A DNA stretch of 64,000 bases from Mycobacterium adipatum (GCF_001644575.1 NZ_CP015596.1:2108001-2172000), one strand, 5' to 3'; shown: positions 50,911-60,631, counted from the first letter of the stretch. Notes: generated by a model from the letters alone, not told the origin. Made by a program: numbers and translations.

Positions 50911-52260
50911 TCAGGCGACCGCGTGGGCCACCCGATCTGCCGGCAGCGCACTCAACCCGAGGTGATCGCGCAGGGTGTCACCGGTGTACTCGGTGCGGAA
51001 CAGCCCGCGCCGCTGTAGCTCGGGCACCACATAGTCGACGAAATCATTGAAGGTGCCCGGGCTTTGGCCCGCGGACACCATGAAACCGTCGGCCTCGCCC
51101 GAGGTGAACGACTCCTCGATCTGATCGGCCACCTGCGACGCGGTCCCGACGTACTGGGGAAGCAGCACACCCTGGGCGTACCACTTGCCGATATCGCGCA
51201 GGGTGAGGTTGTCCCGATTCGCCACCCGCCGCGCGGTGTCGAACAGGCCCTGGGTGCCGGTCACCTCAATGTCCTGCACCGGCGCGTCCAGGTCGTACGT
51301 CGAGAAGTCGTGGTTGGTGTGCACGCTCAAGGTGATCAGTCCGGAGATCGGGTCGGCCAGTTCGTTGTGGAAGGCCTGCTTCTCGCGGGCGATCGATTCG
51401 GTTTCACCGATGAACGGGATGAACGCCGGGAAGATCAGCACCCCGTCCGGATTTCGGCCGAAATCGCTTGCCCGCGACTTGATGTCGTCGTAGTAGGCGC
51501 GCCGGCCCTCCGGCGTCGGGTCGATCTCGAAGATCGCCTCGGCCCACCGGGCGGCGAAATCCCGTCCGGAGTTCGACGAGCCGGCCTGGATGAGGACCGG
51601 ATGGCCCTGCGGCGAGCGCGGCACGTTCAGCGGGCCGCGGGTCCGGAAGAACGTGCCCTCATGGTCGACCCGGCGGATCTTCGCCGGGTCGGCGAACACC
51701 CCGCTGGCCTTGTCCACCACCAGCGCGTCCGCGTCCCAGGAGGACCACAGTTCCAATGCGGTGCGCACGAACTCGTCGGCCCGCTCGTAACGCAACTCGT
51801 GGTCCAGGTGGTCGTCCTGACCGAAGTTCTGCGCCTCGCTGGCCGTCAGCGAGGTGACGATGTTCCAAGCGACCCGGCCGCGGGTGATGTGATCCAGGCT
51901 GGCGAAGATGCGGGCGAGTTCGTAGGGGTGAAAGTAGGTCGCGGACTTGGTGATCGCCACCCCAAGTTTCGACGTGACCGCACCGATGCTGGCGGCCACG
52001 ATCGACGGATCCAATGTCGCGGTTGCCTGGGTGCCGCGGCGCAGCGGCTCGGTGATATCGGCGCCATACTGGGCCGGGGCGGCCAGCAGGTCGGCGAAGA
52101 ACACGAAATCGAACTTGCCGCGCTCCAGGATGCGGCCGATGCGGTGGTAGTACTGCGGGCTGGTGAAGTCGGTATCGCTGCCGGGGTGCCGCCACGCGGC
52201 GTGGCTGTGGGTGACCTGGGACGCGATCTGGAAGCCGCCGAGGTGCAGGTGTCTGGGCAT
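50911..52260 (-). CDS. NtaA/SnaA/DszA-type FMN-dependent monooxygenase
   Basis: 449-aa luciferase-like barrel enzyme of the two-component FMNH2 monooxygenase group (nitrilotriacetate, pristinamycin, dibenzothiophene sulfone). Typical stretches: LGGFQIASQVTHSHAAWRHPG, RGKFDFVFFADLLA, ASLDHITRGRVAWNIVTS, FRTRGPLNVPRSPQGHPVLIQAGSS and GFMVSAGQSPGTFNDF. ATG 52260 begins MPRHLHLGGF and is preceded by AAGGAG. It is downstream of the SfnB/DszC-type gene on the same strand, separated by a palindromic repeat. It needs a separate flavin reductase, not seen in the window. Substrate unknown; a sulfur or nitrogen compound is plausible. Confidence 0.85.
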   Translation of the reverse strand: MPRHLHLGGFQIASQVTHSHAAWRHPGSDTDFTSPQYYHRIGRILERGKFDFVFFADLLAAPAQYGADITEPLRRGTQATATLDPSIVAASIGAVTSKLGVAITKSATYFHPYELARIFASLDHITRGRVAWNIVTSLTASEAQNFGQDDHLDHELRYERADEFVRTALELWSSWDADALVVDKASGVFADPAKIRRVDHEGTFFRTRGPLNVPRSPQGHPVLIQAGSSNSGRDFAARWAEAIFEIDPTPEGRRAYYDDIKSRASDFGRNPDGVLIFPAFIPFIGETESIAREKQAFHNELADPISGLITLSVHTNHDFSTYDLDAPVQDIEVTGTQGLFDTARRVANRDNLTLRDIGKWYAQGVLLPQYVGTASQVADQIEESFTSGEADGFMVSAGQSPGTFNDFVDYVVPELQRRGLFRTEYTGDTLRDHLGLSALPADRVAHAVA

Positions 52261-52282
52261 GATGTCGGGTCTCCTTGTGATT

Positions 52283-52323
52283 TCGGCGTGATTCGCTGCG
52301 CTCACCGCGGCGAATCACGCCGA
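52283..52323. repeat. dispersed intergenic palindrome, copy B (terminator-like)
   Basis: A perfect 14-bp inverted repeat, TCGGCGTGATTCGC (52283-52296) with its complement (52310-52323), encloses the loop TGCGCTCACCGCG. It lies between the SfnB/DszC-like gene (stop at 52343) and the NtaA-like gene (start 52260). It shares outer stem and loop core with copy A at 39347, while the inner stem bases differ in a compensating way. Confidence 0.75.
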
Positions 52324-52342
52324 GATCATGGGTGGTAGGGGG

Positions 52343-53545
52343 TCAGAAGTAGGCGTTGGCGGGGATGGCGGTGCCGTGCAGCAGGTTCTGCCCAACGACC
52401 CGCGCCTTGAGGCCCACCGGGTTGTGCAGCGTGATGGTGCGGATGTTTCGCCAGTGTCGGTCCAGGTTGCGCTGCCGGCTCGCCGCGCTGGCTCCGCCGA
52501 GCTCCAGCAGTCGGGTAGCCGCGATCGGCGCGACATCGTCGAGATGAACCTTGACCTTGGCCACTTTCAACTGGGCCTCGGCGGCCAGGTCCGCGTCCGG
52601 CACGCCGTCGACCTCGGAATCGGTGGCCGCGCCGAGGGCCGCGGCGGCGTCCAGCACCGCGGTGCGGGCGATATAGGCCACCGAAGCCAGTTCGCCCAGC
52701 TGACGCTGGAGCAGGGGGTCGTCGGCGGGCCGTTCGGAAAGCGCGTGGCTGAAGCTGCGTTCCCGTGACCGCAGCAGTTCGACGCCGTCGTCGACGACAT
52801 TGGCCAGCACACCTGCCACCACGGCGTGGATGTAGAGCTGCAAGGACGCGTACTGGATGGTCGGGACCGGCTCGGCGTCGTATGGGCTGTCGCTGAGGAT
52901 TTCCTCGGCGGCCACCGCGACACCGGTGAAGGTGGTGGTCCCGGTGCCGGTGCGGCGCTGCCCGAAACCGTCCCAGTCGTCGATGATCGTGACCCCGGCC
53001 CGGTCCGCCGGCACCACGACCAGGGCGACGGAATCGTGATCGGTGGTCGCCGTGGTGGTCAGATAGTCGGAGAACAGGGTGCCGGTGCTGTAGAACTTTT
53101 CGCCGTCCAACCGGAAACCGCCGGTCGGGGTGGGCAACAACCGGGTGTTGAACACCAGGCTGCCGACGGCCTGGGTACCCTTCTCGCTGAATGCGTTGCC
53201 GAAGATCTTGCCCGCTGCGACACGATCGAGCCAGGTGTGCGACCGGGAGCGCAGCCGCTCCTCGACGAACCAGAAGTGGGCACGGAAGATGTGCGCGACG
53301 ATCGGGTCGGCCTGGGCGACGTCGATCACCGCGGAGAACAGTTGCGGCACGGTGAATCCCGCACCACCGAACTCGGCGGGCAGCCGCAGCGTGCCGAATC
53401 CGGCGCGTTTGAGGGCAGTCACCTGGTCGAAAGGGTTCTCGTCGTTGAGGTCTCGGTCTCGTGCCCCGGAGGCGATGCTGCTCAGCAGATCCTTCCATTG
53501 CGTTGACCCGGGCAGGACGTGCTGATTGTGTGCGACGGTTGTCAT
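52343..53545 (-). CDS. SfnB/DszC-type acyl-CoA dehydrogenase-fold monooxygenase
   Basis: 400-aa flavoprotein with the acyl-CoA dehydrogenase fold but the sequence style of the SfnB/DszC group, which uses FMNH2 and oxygen on organosulfur compounds. Landmarks: LRLPAEFGGAGFTVPQLF, AHIFRAHFWFVEERL, GNAFSEKGTQ, GGFRLDGEKFYSTGTLFSDY, DDWDGFGQRRTGTGTTTF, and the C-terminal RHWRNIRTITLHNPVGLK. The catalytic Glu of true acyl-CoA dehydrogenases is not evident. ATG 53545 is selected; another ATG lies at 53554. It is the first gene of a pair with the NtaA-like enzyme. This pair sits where Rv1279 lies in M. tuberculosis. Confidence 0.82.
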   Translation of the reverse strand: MTTVAHNQHVLPGSTQWKDLLSSIASGARDRDLNDENPFDQVTALKRAGFGTLRLPAEFGGAGFTVPQLFSAVIDVAQADPIVAHIFRAHFWFVEERLRSRSHTWLDRVAAGKIFGNAFSEKGTQAVGSLVFNTRLLPTPTGGFRLDGEKFYSTGTLFSDYLTTTATTDHDSVALVVVPADRAGVTIIDDWDGFGQRRTGTGTTTFTGVAVAAEEILSDSPYDAEPVPTIQYASLQLYIHAVVAGVLANVVDDGVELLRSRERSFSHALSERPADDPLLQRQLGELASVAYIARTAVLDAAAALGAATDSEVDGVPDADLAAEAQLKVAKVKVHLDDVAPIAATRLLELGGASAASRQRNLDRHWRNIRTITLHNPVGLKARVVGQNLLHGTAIPANAYF

Positions 53546-53651
53546 GTCGACCATGTGTACCGGCGGTGACCGGCGTGGCGCACTGCTTGGGATCACCGCG
53601 ATCCTGAGAGTGATCCTGTGACTGTTCGGCGGGAACGGGGCAGAATGGTCG

Positions 53652-54926
53652 GTGATGACGATGTCCGCCAAGCGCCGCCGGGCCCACGACAAGCTCGCCG
53701 CCCTGCCCGGTGTGCGCCCGGTCCGCCGGCCGGTCGCCCGCACCGGGGATGCGGCGTTCGACCTGTACTACGTGCGGGTCGGCCGTAAAACGGCGCATCC
53801 GGTGGTCGTCATCCCCGGTGGCCCGGGGTTGGCGTCGGTGGCGCCGTACCGCGCGTTCCGCCGGCATGCGGCCGCCGCCGGGTGCGATGTCATCATGATC
53901 GAGCACCGCGGTGTGGGGTTGTCCCGCCACGACGACGACGGTGCGGATCTGCCGCCGGAGGCGATCACCGTCAAGCAGGTGGTCGACGATGTCGCGGCCG
54001 TGCTCGACGACGCCGGTGTCGCGACCGCGCACATCTACGGCAGCTCCTACGGTTCCTATATCGCGGCCGGTGTCGGCGTGCGTCATCCCGGCCGGGTCGC
54101 CGGGATGGTGCTGGACTCCCCGGTGCTCTCGGCCGGGGATATCGACGAGATGCGGACCGCGATCCGCGGCCTGCTCTGGGACGGGACCGAGGAGCCGGGC
54201 GGTGCGGGCGAACCCTCGCCCGACCTGGCACTCAAGGTCAGGACGCTGGCCGAGGAGGGGATGAAGCTCGACGGCTCGGCCCAGGTTGCCAGCATGGTCT
54301 ACGAGTACGGCGGTGTGCACCTGCTCGATCGCCAGCTCGACCTGCTGCTGCGCGGCCGGACGCTGCTGTGGGCGGGACTGAGCACGCTGCTGCGGATCAC
54401 CCAGCGCAAGACGCCCTACCGCCACGAGGACGACCTGGTGGCCCGAATTGCGTTCCGCGAGCTGAATTTCGCCGGTGAGCCCGACGGGCTACCGCTGGAT
54501 CCCTCGGTGGTGATGCGGGAAATCCACGATCCGGAACAGGAATTCGAGCGTGAGCCGTTTGACCTGGTTGCCGCGATGCCCGAATTCGACTGGCCCACCG
54601 CGGTGCTCTCCGGTGGACGCGATCTCACCACGCCGCCCGCGGTGGCGCGGCAGGTGGCCGATCTGATCCCGCACGCCACCTTGGTGACGTTGCCCACCGC
54701 CGGTCACAGCGTGCTCGATACCAGGGAGCGGGCAGCCCTGGAGGTGATCGGTGCGCTGCGGATCGGGGCGGTCGGCACGCTCGCCGAGCGCGGCGTGGAA
54801 TTGGACCGGCTACCCGTCAATCCGATTGTGCGGGCCGCGATCACGGTGATCGCGGCGGCGGCCGCACTCGAATCCACCCTGCCCGCGGCGGTGCCGCGGA
54901 TCGTCTCGCGGATCAGGGTTTCATGA
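53652..54926 (+). CDS. alpha/beta hydrolase (proline iminopeptidase-like)
   Basis: 424-aa alpha/beta-hydrolase. Oxyanion strand motif VIPGGPGLAS (53-62) is characteristic of the iminopeptidase-like group. The nucleophile elbow is GSSYGS with Ser near 131; the acid is in LSGGRDLTTP and the catalytic His in PTAGHSVLD. A cap region of about 150 residues sits between. The C-terminal 60 residues end in a hydrophobic helix (AAITVIAAAAAL). Peptidase or esterase activity is likely but untested. Starts at 53652 (GTG), 53655 and 53661 (ATG) are all possible. Its last 14 bases overlap the convergent oppA end; a peptidase beside a peptide importer is suggestive. Confidence 0.8.
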   Translation: MMTMSAKRRRAHDKLAALPGVRPVRRPVARTGDAAFDLYYVRVGRKTAHPVVVIPGGPGLASVAPYRAFRRHAAAAGCDVIMIEHRGVGLSRHDDDGADLPPEAITVKQVVDDVAAVLDDAGVATAHIYGSSYGSYIAAGVGVRHPGRVAGMVLDSPVLSAGDIDEMRTAIRGLLWDGTEEPGGAGEPSPDLALKVRTLAEEGMKLDGSAQVASMVYEYGGVHLLDRQLDLLLRGRTLLWAGLSTLLRITQRKTPYRHEDDLVARIAFRELNFAGEPDGLPLDPSVVMREIHDPEQEFEREPFDLVAAMPEFDWPTAVLSGGRDLTTPPAVARQVADLIPHATLVTLPTAGHSVLDTRERAALEVIGALRIGAVGTLAERGVELDRLPVNPIVRAAITVIAAAAALESTLPAAVPRIVSRIRVS

Positions 54927-56580
54927 AACCGATCGCCGAGTAGTTGATGTCCCCGATACCGGTGGGGCCGTAGTTCGCCAGGGTGCTGCGGACGGCGACG
55001 TTACCCGGCGCCTGGAACAACGGCAGACTGTGCCCCTCGGCCCAGATCATCTTGTCGAGTTCGTTGGCGAGTTCGCGCGCCTTGCCCTGGTCCAGTTCGG
55101 AGAGCGTCTCTTCGATCTTGGCGTCGATCTCGGCGCTGCCGATCTTGCCGTAGTTGCTCTCGCCCTGGGCGGCATAGATCTGGGTCAGGCTGGCCAACGG
55201 GAACGCGTCGCCGCCCCAGCCGAACTGGGCCATATCGAAGTTCCCGATGGTGACGTAGTCGGGGAACAGGGCGCCCCCGGCGGCCGGCACCAACTCCAGG
55301 TTGATGCCGATCTGGGCCAGCTGATTCTGCGCGATCTGGGCGACCGCGCGGGTGCTCGCGCCGTCGTAGAAGACGTTGCGAATCTTCAGCTGCTTGCCGT
55401 CCTTCTCCCGGAACTGGCCGTTCTGCACCCAGCCCAGTTCGTCGAGTTCGCGTTTGGCCGCCTCCGGATCGAAGCCGATGCTGTTGTCCTGGTAGCCCTC
55501 CTGGCCGGCCAGGTAGATGTGGTTGTTCAGCGCCGCCGGATTGTCGGCGAGACCACGCTGGGTCACCGCGGAGATGGCCTGGCGGTCGATGCCTTTCATC
55601 ACCGCGGTGCGCAACCCGGGATCGGCGAGGATGGCGCCCTCGTTGCCGTTGATCGTGAAGTGATACCAGTTCGGGGCCGGGGCACGCCGGATGCTGATCC
55701 CCTGGGTGCGCTTGGCATTCTCCAGATCGTCCAGCGAGGCCAAACCCACCGAGTCCAGGGCGTTGTTCTGCAGCGCCGGGATCACCGCGGCGTCGTCGAG
55801 CACGGTGTAGGTGATGGAATCCAGTAGCGGCGGTGTGCCCCACCATTTCGGGTTGCGGGTCAGGATGATTCGTTGCGCACCGCGATCGACGGTGCTGATC
55901 ATGAACGGACCGGCAGACACCGACGGGCCGTTGAGGAAGCCCTTGTTGAAGGCCTCCGGGTCCGAGGTCACCGCCTTGGACGCCAGCATCGCGTTGCCGG
56001 CGAACATGCCGCGCCAGTCGGCGAAGTGCCGGTCGAAGGTGATGACGGCCTGCCGGTCGTCCACGCCCTTGGTGACCGAGGCGACCCGCTCGCTGCCGTT
56101 CGGGGAGGCGAACAGGAACCGCTTGTCCTTGCCACTGGTGGCGTTGATCTGGGCGGCCATGTCCTCCCAGGTGATCGGCGACCCGTCCGACCAGACCGCC
56201 TTGGGGTTGATCGTGTACGTGACGACCTGTGGGTCGGTGCTGGTGAGTTCGACACTGGTGAAGTAGTCGCTGTTGACGGTCATCTCGCCGTCGGGCTTGA
56301 TGACGAACGCGCGCGGCAGCGTCGCCCGCAGCATCCTGCCCAGCTCGGCGAGATTGCCGTCGACGTGCAGGTAGTTGAAGTTGGGCGGGAAGCCGGTCAG
56401 CGCCAGCCGCAGATTTCCGCCCTGCGCCAGGGTGGCCGGGTCCTGTGGGTTGATATCGGCGGTCGCGCCGAGTTCGGCTTCACCTCCGGCCGATGGCACC
56501 GAGGTGTCCGGGCTCGAGCAACCGGTCAGGGCAAGTGTCACCGCTGCGCCCACCGCGAGTAGACGCCTAATCGCACTCAT
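54913..56580 (-). CDS. oppA: oligopeptide-binding lipoprotein OppA (Rv1280c-like)
   Basis: 555-aa solute-binding protein, family 5, lipid-anchored outside the membrane (signal TLALTGC, Cys21). Family features: GGNLRLALTGFPPNFNYLHVD, VTYTINPKAVWSDGSPITWEDM (the family 5 signature zone), GPFMISTVDRGAQRIILTRNPKWWG and a C-terminal LPLFQAPGNVAVR. It captures peptides for the OppBCD importer; the tubercle system has been reported to take up peptides including glutathione. It is the last gene of a four-gene minus-strand operon, 11 bases after oppD. Overlaps the convergent hydrolase gene by 14 bases. Confidence 0.9.
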   Translation of the reverse strand: MSAIRRLLAVGAAVTLALTGCSSPDTSVPSAGGEAELGATADINPQDPATLAQGGNLRLALTGFPPNFNYLHVDGNLAELGRMLRATLPRAFVIKPDGEMTVNSDYFTSVELTSTDPQVVTYTINPKAVWSDGSPITWEDMAAQINATSGKDKRFLFASPNGSERVASVTKGVDDRQAVITFDRHFADWRGMFAGNAMLASKAVTSDPEAFNKGFLNGPSVSAGPFMISTVDRGAQRIILTRNPKWWGTPPLLDSITYTVLDDAAVIPALQNNALDSVGLASLDDLENAKRTQGISIRRAPAPNWYHFTINGNEGAILADPGLRTAVMKGIDRQAISAVTQRGLADNPAALNNHIYLAGQEGYQDNSIGFDPEAAKRELDELGWVQNGQFREKDGKQLKIRNVFYDGASTRAVAQIAQNQLAQIGINLELVPAAGGALFPDYVTIGNFDMAQFGWGGDAFPLASLTQIYAAQGESNYGKIGSAEIDAKIEETLSELDQGKARELANELDKMIWAEGHSLPLFQAPGNVAVRSTLANYGPTGIGDINYSAIGFMKP

Positions 56581-56591
56581 GCGTTCAGACT

Positions 56592-58430
56592 CTAACCGGC
56601 ATCGGGCCGGTGGCGGGGGACCGCCGAGAGCAGGCGGCGGGTGTACTCGTGCTGCGGCGCGTCGAACACAGCCTCGCTGTCGCCCTGTTCCACGATGCGG
56701 CCGCGGTGCATCACGGCCACCCGGTGGGCCAGGTGGCGCACCACCGACAGGTCGTGGGAGACGAACAGGTAGGCCAGTCCGAACCGCTCCTGCAGATCGA
56801 GCAGCAGGTTGATGATGCCCGCCTGGATCGACACGTCCAGTGCGGACACCGGCTCGTCGAGGGCCAGGATCTTGGGCTGGGTGGCCAATGCCCTGGCGAT
56901 GCCGATGCGCTGCTTCTGCCCGCCGGAGAACTCCGCGGGGTAACGGCCGGCGTCCTCGCGGCGCAGGCCGACCAGGCTCAGCAGTTCGGCCACTCGGGGT
57001 TCGATATCGGGCTTTCCGGAACCGTTGGCGAGCAACGGTTCCGATAACACGTCGAAGACCGGAAGGCGCGGGTCCAGCGACGCGACCGGATCCTGGAACA
57101 CCACCTGCAGATCGCCGCGCAGCAGTCGCCGGCCGCGGCGGTCCAGTTCGGCCACATCGGTGCCGAGTACCTCGATGGAGCCGGCCTGTGGGGCAGCCAG
57201 CTCCAGGATCTGGTGCAGTGTCGTGGACTTGCCGGAACCGGACTCGCCGACGATGCCCAGCGTGCGGCCCTGGTGCAGATCGAAACTGACCCCGTCGACG
57301 GCGCGCACCTCACCGACCCGGCGGCGGAACACCACACCCTTGGTCAGCGGGTAGGTCTTGGCCAGGTCGCGCACTCGCAGCACGATCTCACCGTCTGTCC
57401 CGGCGGTGTCCGCGGTGGCGGGGGCGGGCGGCAGCCCGTAGATATCGGCGGCGCTGCGTCCGCCGACCTGATCGCTGTTGATGCAGGCGACCTGATGGGC
57501 GGGGCCCACCGTGACGAGTTCCGGTTCGGCGGTGCGGCACTCGTCGATCGCCAGCGGGCAGCGCGGGTGAAACGGGCAGCCCGGCGGCAACGCCGCCAAC
57601 GACGGGGGAGCCCCAGGGATGGGCACCAGACGCTCCCCGCGCGGAGCGTCCAGGCGCGGGACCGAGCCGAGCAGCCCTGCGGTGTAGGGCATCCGGCGGC
57701 TGCGGTACAGCTCGGCCACCGGTGCGGTCTCGACCGCGCGCCCGGCGTACATGACCAGTGCACGGTCGGCGAATTCGGCGACGACGCCCAGGTCATGGGT
57801 GATGATCAGCACCCCGGCGCCGGTGACATCGCGTGCGGTGCGCAGCACGTCGAGGATCTGGGCCTGCACGGTCACGTCGAGCGCGGTCGTCGGCTCGTCA
57901 CAGATCAGCAGATCCGGGTCGTTGGCGATGGCGATGGCGATGACGACGCGTTGCCGCTCGCCACCGGACAATTCGTGCGGGAAGGCCCGCGCGCGCTGTT
58001 CGGGCTGGGCGATGCCGACGAGTTCGAGCAGTTCGATGGCGCGGGTACGGGCCTGCCGGGCGCCGGTGCCACGGTGGTGGATGCGGATGGCCTCGGCGAT
58101 CTGGTCGCCGACGGTGTACACCGGCGTCAAGGCCGACATCGGGTCCTGGAAGACGGTGCCGATCCGGGCGCCGCGGATGCGCGACATCTGGGTGTCCGGT
58201 AGCCCGATGAGCTCGTCGCCGTGCAGCTTCACCGAACCGGACACCGACGCGAATTCGGGAAGTAGCCCGATGACGGCCATCGCACCCGCCGATTTACCCG
58301 CTCCGGATTCCCCCACCAGGGCGACGACCTCGCCGGCATCGACGTGATAGCTCAGACCGCGGACGGCGGCGACGGTCTCGGTGTCGGTGGGAAACTCGAC
58401 CCGCAGATCGCGCACGTCAAGCAGCGTCAT
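56592..58430 (-). CDS. oppD: oligopeptide importer ATPase OppD, fused double ATPase (Rv1281c-like)
   Basis: 612-aa protein with two complete ATPase domains in one chain, fusing what are OppD and OppF in E. coli. Domain 1: Walker [10 protein letters not shown] (near 40), signature [20 protein letters not shown]; then an OppD-type C-terminal extension with [10 protein letters not shown] and the motif [11 protein letters not shown] that can hold an iron-sulfur cluster. Domain 2: Walker [29 protein letters not shown]. Exactly the length of Rv1281c. ATG 58430 overlaps the oppC stop (ATGA). Confidence 0.92.
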   Translation of the reverse strand: MTLLDVRDLRVEFPTDTETVAAVRGLSYHVDAGEVVALVGESGAGKSAGAMAVIGLLPEFASVSGSVKLHGDELIGLPDTQMSRIRGARIGTVFQDPMSALTPVYTVGDQIAEAIRIHHRGTGARQARTRAIELLELVGIAQPEQRARAFPHELSGGERQRVVIAIAIANDPDLLICDEPTTALDVTVQAQILDVLRTARDVTGAGVLIITHDLGVVAEFADRALVMYAGRAVETAPVAELYRSRRMPYTAGLLGSVPRLDAPRGERLVPIPGAPPSLAALPPGCPFHPRCPLAIDECRTAEPELVTVGPAHQVACINSDQVGGRSAADIYGLPPAPATADTAGTDGEIVLRVRDLAKTYPLTKGVVFRRRVGEVRAVDGVSFDLHQGRTLGIVGESGSGKSTTLHQILELAAPQAGSIEVLGTDVAELDRRGRRLLRGDLQVVFQDPVASLDPRLPVFDVLSEPLLANGSGKPDIEPRVAELLSLVGLRREDAGRYPAEFSGGQKQRIGIARALATQPKILALDEPVSALDVSIQAGIINLLLDLQERFGLAYLFVSHDLSVVRHLAHRVAVMHRGRIVEQGDSEAVFDAPQHEYTRRLLSAVPRHRPDAG

Positions 58431-59311
58431 CTGCGCCGCCTGCGGGGCTGGGCCGCCGGGTCGATCGCATCTCGCAGACCGTCGCCGATCAGGTTGGCGC
58501 ACAGCACGATCAGTACCAGGACGCCGGCGGGGAACAGGAACACCCACGGGAAGGTCGTCACCGAGCGGGTGCCGTCGGCGATCAGGGTGCCCAGCGATAC
58601 GTCGGGCGGTTGCACGCCGAATCCCAGAAAGCTCAGGCCGGTCTCGGCAAGGATCGCGATGCCGACGTTCAGCGCGGTGTCGATGATCAGGATGGAGGCC
58701 ACGTTGGGCAGGATGTGGCGAACGATGATCCGCCAGTGGGGGACACCCATATACCGCGCCGCGGAGACGAATTCACGTTCCCGCAGGCTCATCGTCATAC
58801 CGCGCACGATGCGCGAGCTGATCATCCAGCTGAACACCGACAGCAGCAGGATCAGCCACAGGATGCTGCCCGATTCCCGGGTGCGGGGTGTCACGATCGC
58901 GATGAGCAGGAAGCTCGGGACGACGAGCAACAGATCGACGAGCCACATCAGGGCGCGGTCACGCCAGCCGCCGAAGTAGCCGGCGACCGCACCGACCGTC
59001 GCGGCGATGAGCGTCGAGATGAATGCGACGGCCACACCGATCAGCAGCGACTTCTGCATACCGCGCAACGTCTGCGCCAGCAGGTCCTGCCCGATCGAGT
59101 TGGTGCCGAACCAATGCACGGTGCTCGGCGGTTGTTGCAACGCGTAGTAGTCCAGGTCGGTATGCGAGTAGGGCAGCAGCGGCGGCAAGACCCAGCAGCT
59201 CACGAACAGCAGGATCAGCACGGCGAGCGAGATCACCGCGGGACGGTTGCGCAGGAACCGGCGCAACACCAGCGTGCGCCGGGACACGAAGCGGTACTCG
59301 GTGTCGGTCAT
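58427..59311 (-). CDS. oppC: oligopeptide importer permease OppC (Rv1282c-like)
   Basis: 294-aa inner-membrane permease. An N-terminal helix (about 26-48) precedes the family leader [19 protein letters not shown]. Five further helices contain the coupling EAA-type motif [25 protein letters not shown] and [17 protein letters not shown], both diagnostic of DppC/OppC permeases. A basic end, [10 protein letters not shown], faces the cytoplasm. ATG 59311 overlaps the oppB stop and its stop overlaps oppD, so the permease and ATPase are translationally coupled. Confidence 0.92.
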   Translation of the reverse strand: MTDTEYRFVSRRTLVLRRFLRNRPAVISLAVLILLFVSCWVLPPLLPYSHTDLDYYALQQPPSTVHWFGTNSIGQDLLAQTLRGMQKSLLIGVAVAFISTLIAATVGAVAGYFGGWRDRALMWLVDLLLVVPSFLLIAIVTPRTRESGSILWLILLLSVFSWMISSRIVRGMTMSLREREFVSAARYMGVPHWRIIVRHILPNVASILIIDTALNVGIAILAETGLSFLGFGVQPPDVSLGTLIADGTRSVTTFPWVFLFPAGVLVLIVLCANLIGDGLRDAIDPAAQPRRRRR

Positions 59312-60285
59312 CGCACCCGCACCCGGGGATCGAGGGCGGCGTAGATGACGTCCGACAACAGACCCGCCAGCAGGATCGTCACCCCGGTGAAGACGGTGAT
59401 GGCGACGACGATGTTGGTGTCCTGGGTGGTGATGCCCTGAATGACCCACTCGCCCATGCCGTGCCAGCCGAAGATCTTCTCGACGAACACCGCGCCGGTG
59501 AAGAGCCCGCCCACGCTGTAGGCGAACAGCGTGGCCATCGGGATGAGCGCGGTGCGCAATCCGTGTTTGAACAGCGCCTCGCGCCGGGTGAGGCCCTTGG
59601 CCCGCGCCGTGCGGATGAAGTCCTGCCCCAGCACATCCAGCATGGCGTTGCGCTGGTAGCGGCTGAACCCGGCTATCGAGGCCAACGCCAAGGTGAAGGT
59701 GGGCAGCACCAGATGCTGTACGCGGTCGACGAACTGGTTCCACCAACCCCCGACGGCGTCGGACGAGGTCTCCCCGGTGTATTCGAACAGTTGCACCCCG
59801 AGTATCGAGTTGACCTTGAGCGCTCCCAGGATCAACAGGTTGGCGATCACGAAGGTGGGTGCGCTGATCACGAGCAGCGAGGCCATGGTGATGGCGCGAT
59901 CGGAGAACCGGTACTGCCGGATCGCTCCCCAGGCGCCGACGACGACGCCGACGATCGTGCCGATGACCGAGCCGATCAGCACCAGGCGCAGGCTGACCCC
60001 GATGCGGCGCCACAGCTCGTCGGACACCGGCTGACCGGTGACGGTGGTGCCGAAGTCGCCGCGGACGGCCCCGGACACCCAATCCGCGTAGCGCAGCGGA
60101 ATCGGCTGGTCGAGGTTCAATTCGGCGGCCTTGGCATCGATGACCGCCTGCGGCGGGCGCGGGTTGCGTTCCAGCAGGCTGTCCAGCGGCGAGAAGGTCA
60201 GCGAGGTCAGCGTGAACGTGAGTATCGAGGCAAGCGCCAACAGGACGATGTAGTTGAGCAGCCGGCGCGCCAGGAACCGGGTCAT
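59308..60285 (-). CDS. oppB: oligopeptide importer permease OppB (Rv1283c-like)
   Basis: 325-aa permease, the same length as Rv1283c, first gene of the opp operon. Six helices; the first (TRFLARRLLNYIVLLALASILTF region) is followed by a long periplasmic loop (about 35-95) as in DppB/OppB. The EAA motif is GQDFIRTARAKGLTRREALFKHGLRT and the last helices include FAYSVGGLFTGAVFVEKIFGWHG. ATG 60285 is chosen; an upstream in-frame ATG at 60372 adds a basic non-conserved stretch. The 115-base gap to the divergent small gene must hold both promoters. Confidence 0.9.
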   Translation of the reverse strand: MTRFLARRLLNYIVLLALASILTFTLTSLTFSPLDSLLERNPRPPQAVIDAKAAELNLDQPIPLRYADWVSGAVRGDFGTTVTGQPVSDELWRRIGVSLRLVLIGSVIGTIVGVVVGAWGAIRQYRFSDRAITMASLLVISAPTFVIANLLILGALKVNSILGVQLFEYTGETSSDAVGGWWNQFVDRVQHLVLPTFTLALASIAGFSRYQRNAMLDVLGQDFIRTARAKGLTRREALFKHGLRTALIPMATLFAYSVGGLFTGAVFVEKIFGWHGMGEWVIQGITTQDTNIVVAITVFTGVTILLAGLLSDVIYAALDPRVRVR

Positions 60286-60400
60286 GCGGCGGATCCGCTG
60301 CTGGGCTGCATGCGGACAGGGTAGGAGATGGATGCGCACTCGGTGCGTCAGGCGCGGCGATATGCGTTTCATGCCGGGCAGCGCGGGTAATCACCCGGGC

Positions 60401-60631
60401 ATGACATCGAACAGACTGAAGCTGCTTTGTGCCAGCGCGGGCGTCGGTGCAGTACTAGCCATGACCGGCCTGTCCGTCGCCCAGACCACCACCTTCACCG
60501 CCGATCCGGCACTGCCGGACCCGGTGGTGCCAGGCATCGTGACCGAGGTGACGGAGGCGCCCACCGAGGGGCCCACCCTGCAGGCCGAGACGCCCACCTA
60601 CACCACGACCACCACCACGCCCGCGCCCTGA
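60401..60631 (+). CDS. small secreted Thr/Pro-rich protein
   Basis: 76-aa exported protein. The signal peptide NRLKLLCASAGVGAVLAMTGLSVAQ is followed by a short mature part rich in Thr, Pro, Glu and Val (PDPVVPGIVTEVTEAPTEGP) that ends TYTTTTTTPAP. Low complexity, no domain. ATG 60401 is chosen because it starts the signal peptide; earlier in-frame starts add an arginine-rich stretch. No clear ribosome site. Possibly a cell-wall-associated or released peptide; function unknown. It is convergent with the frameshifted small gene at 60635-60789, and upstream of the two-component genes. Confidence 0.6.
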   Translation: MTSNRLKLLCASAGVGAVLAMTGLSVAQTTTFTADPALPDPVVPGIVTEVTEAPTEGPTLQAETPTYTTTTTTPAP

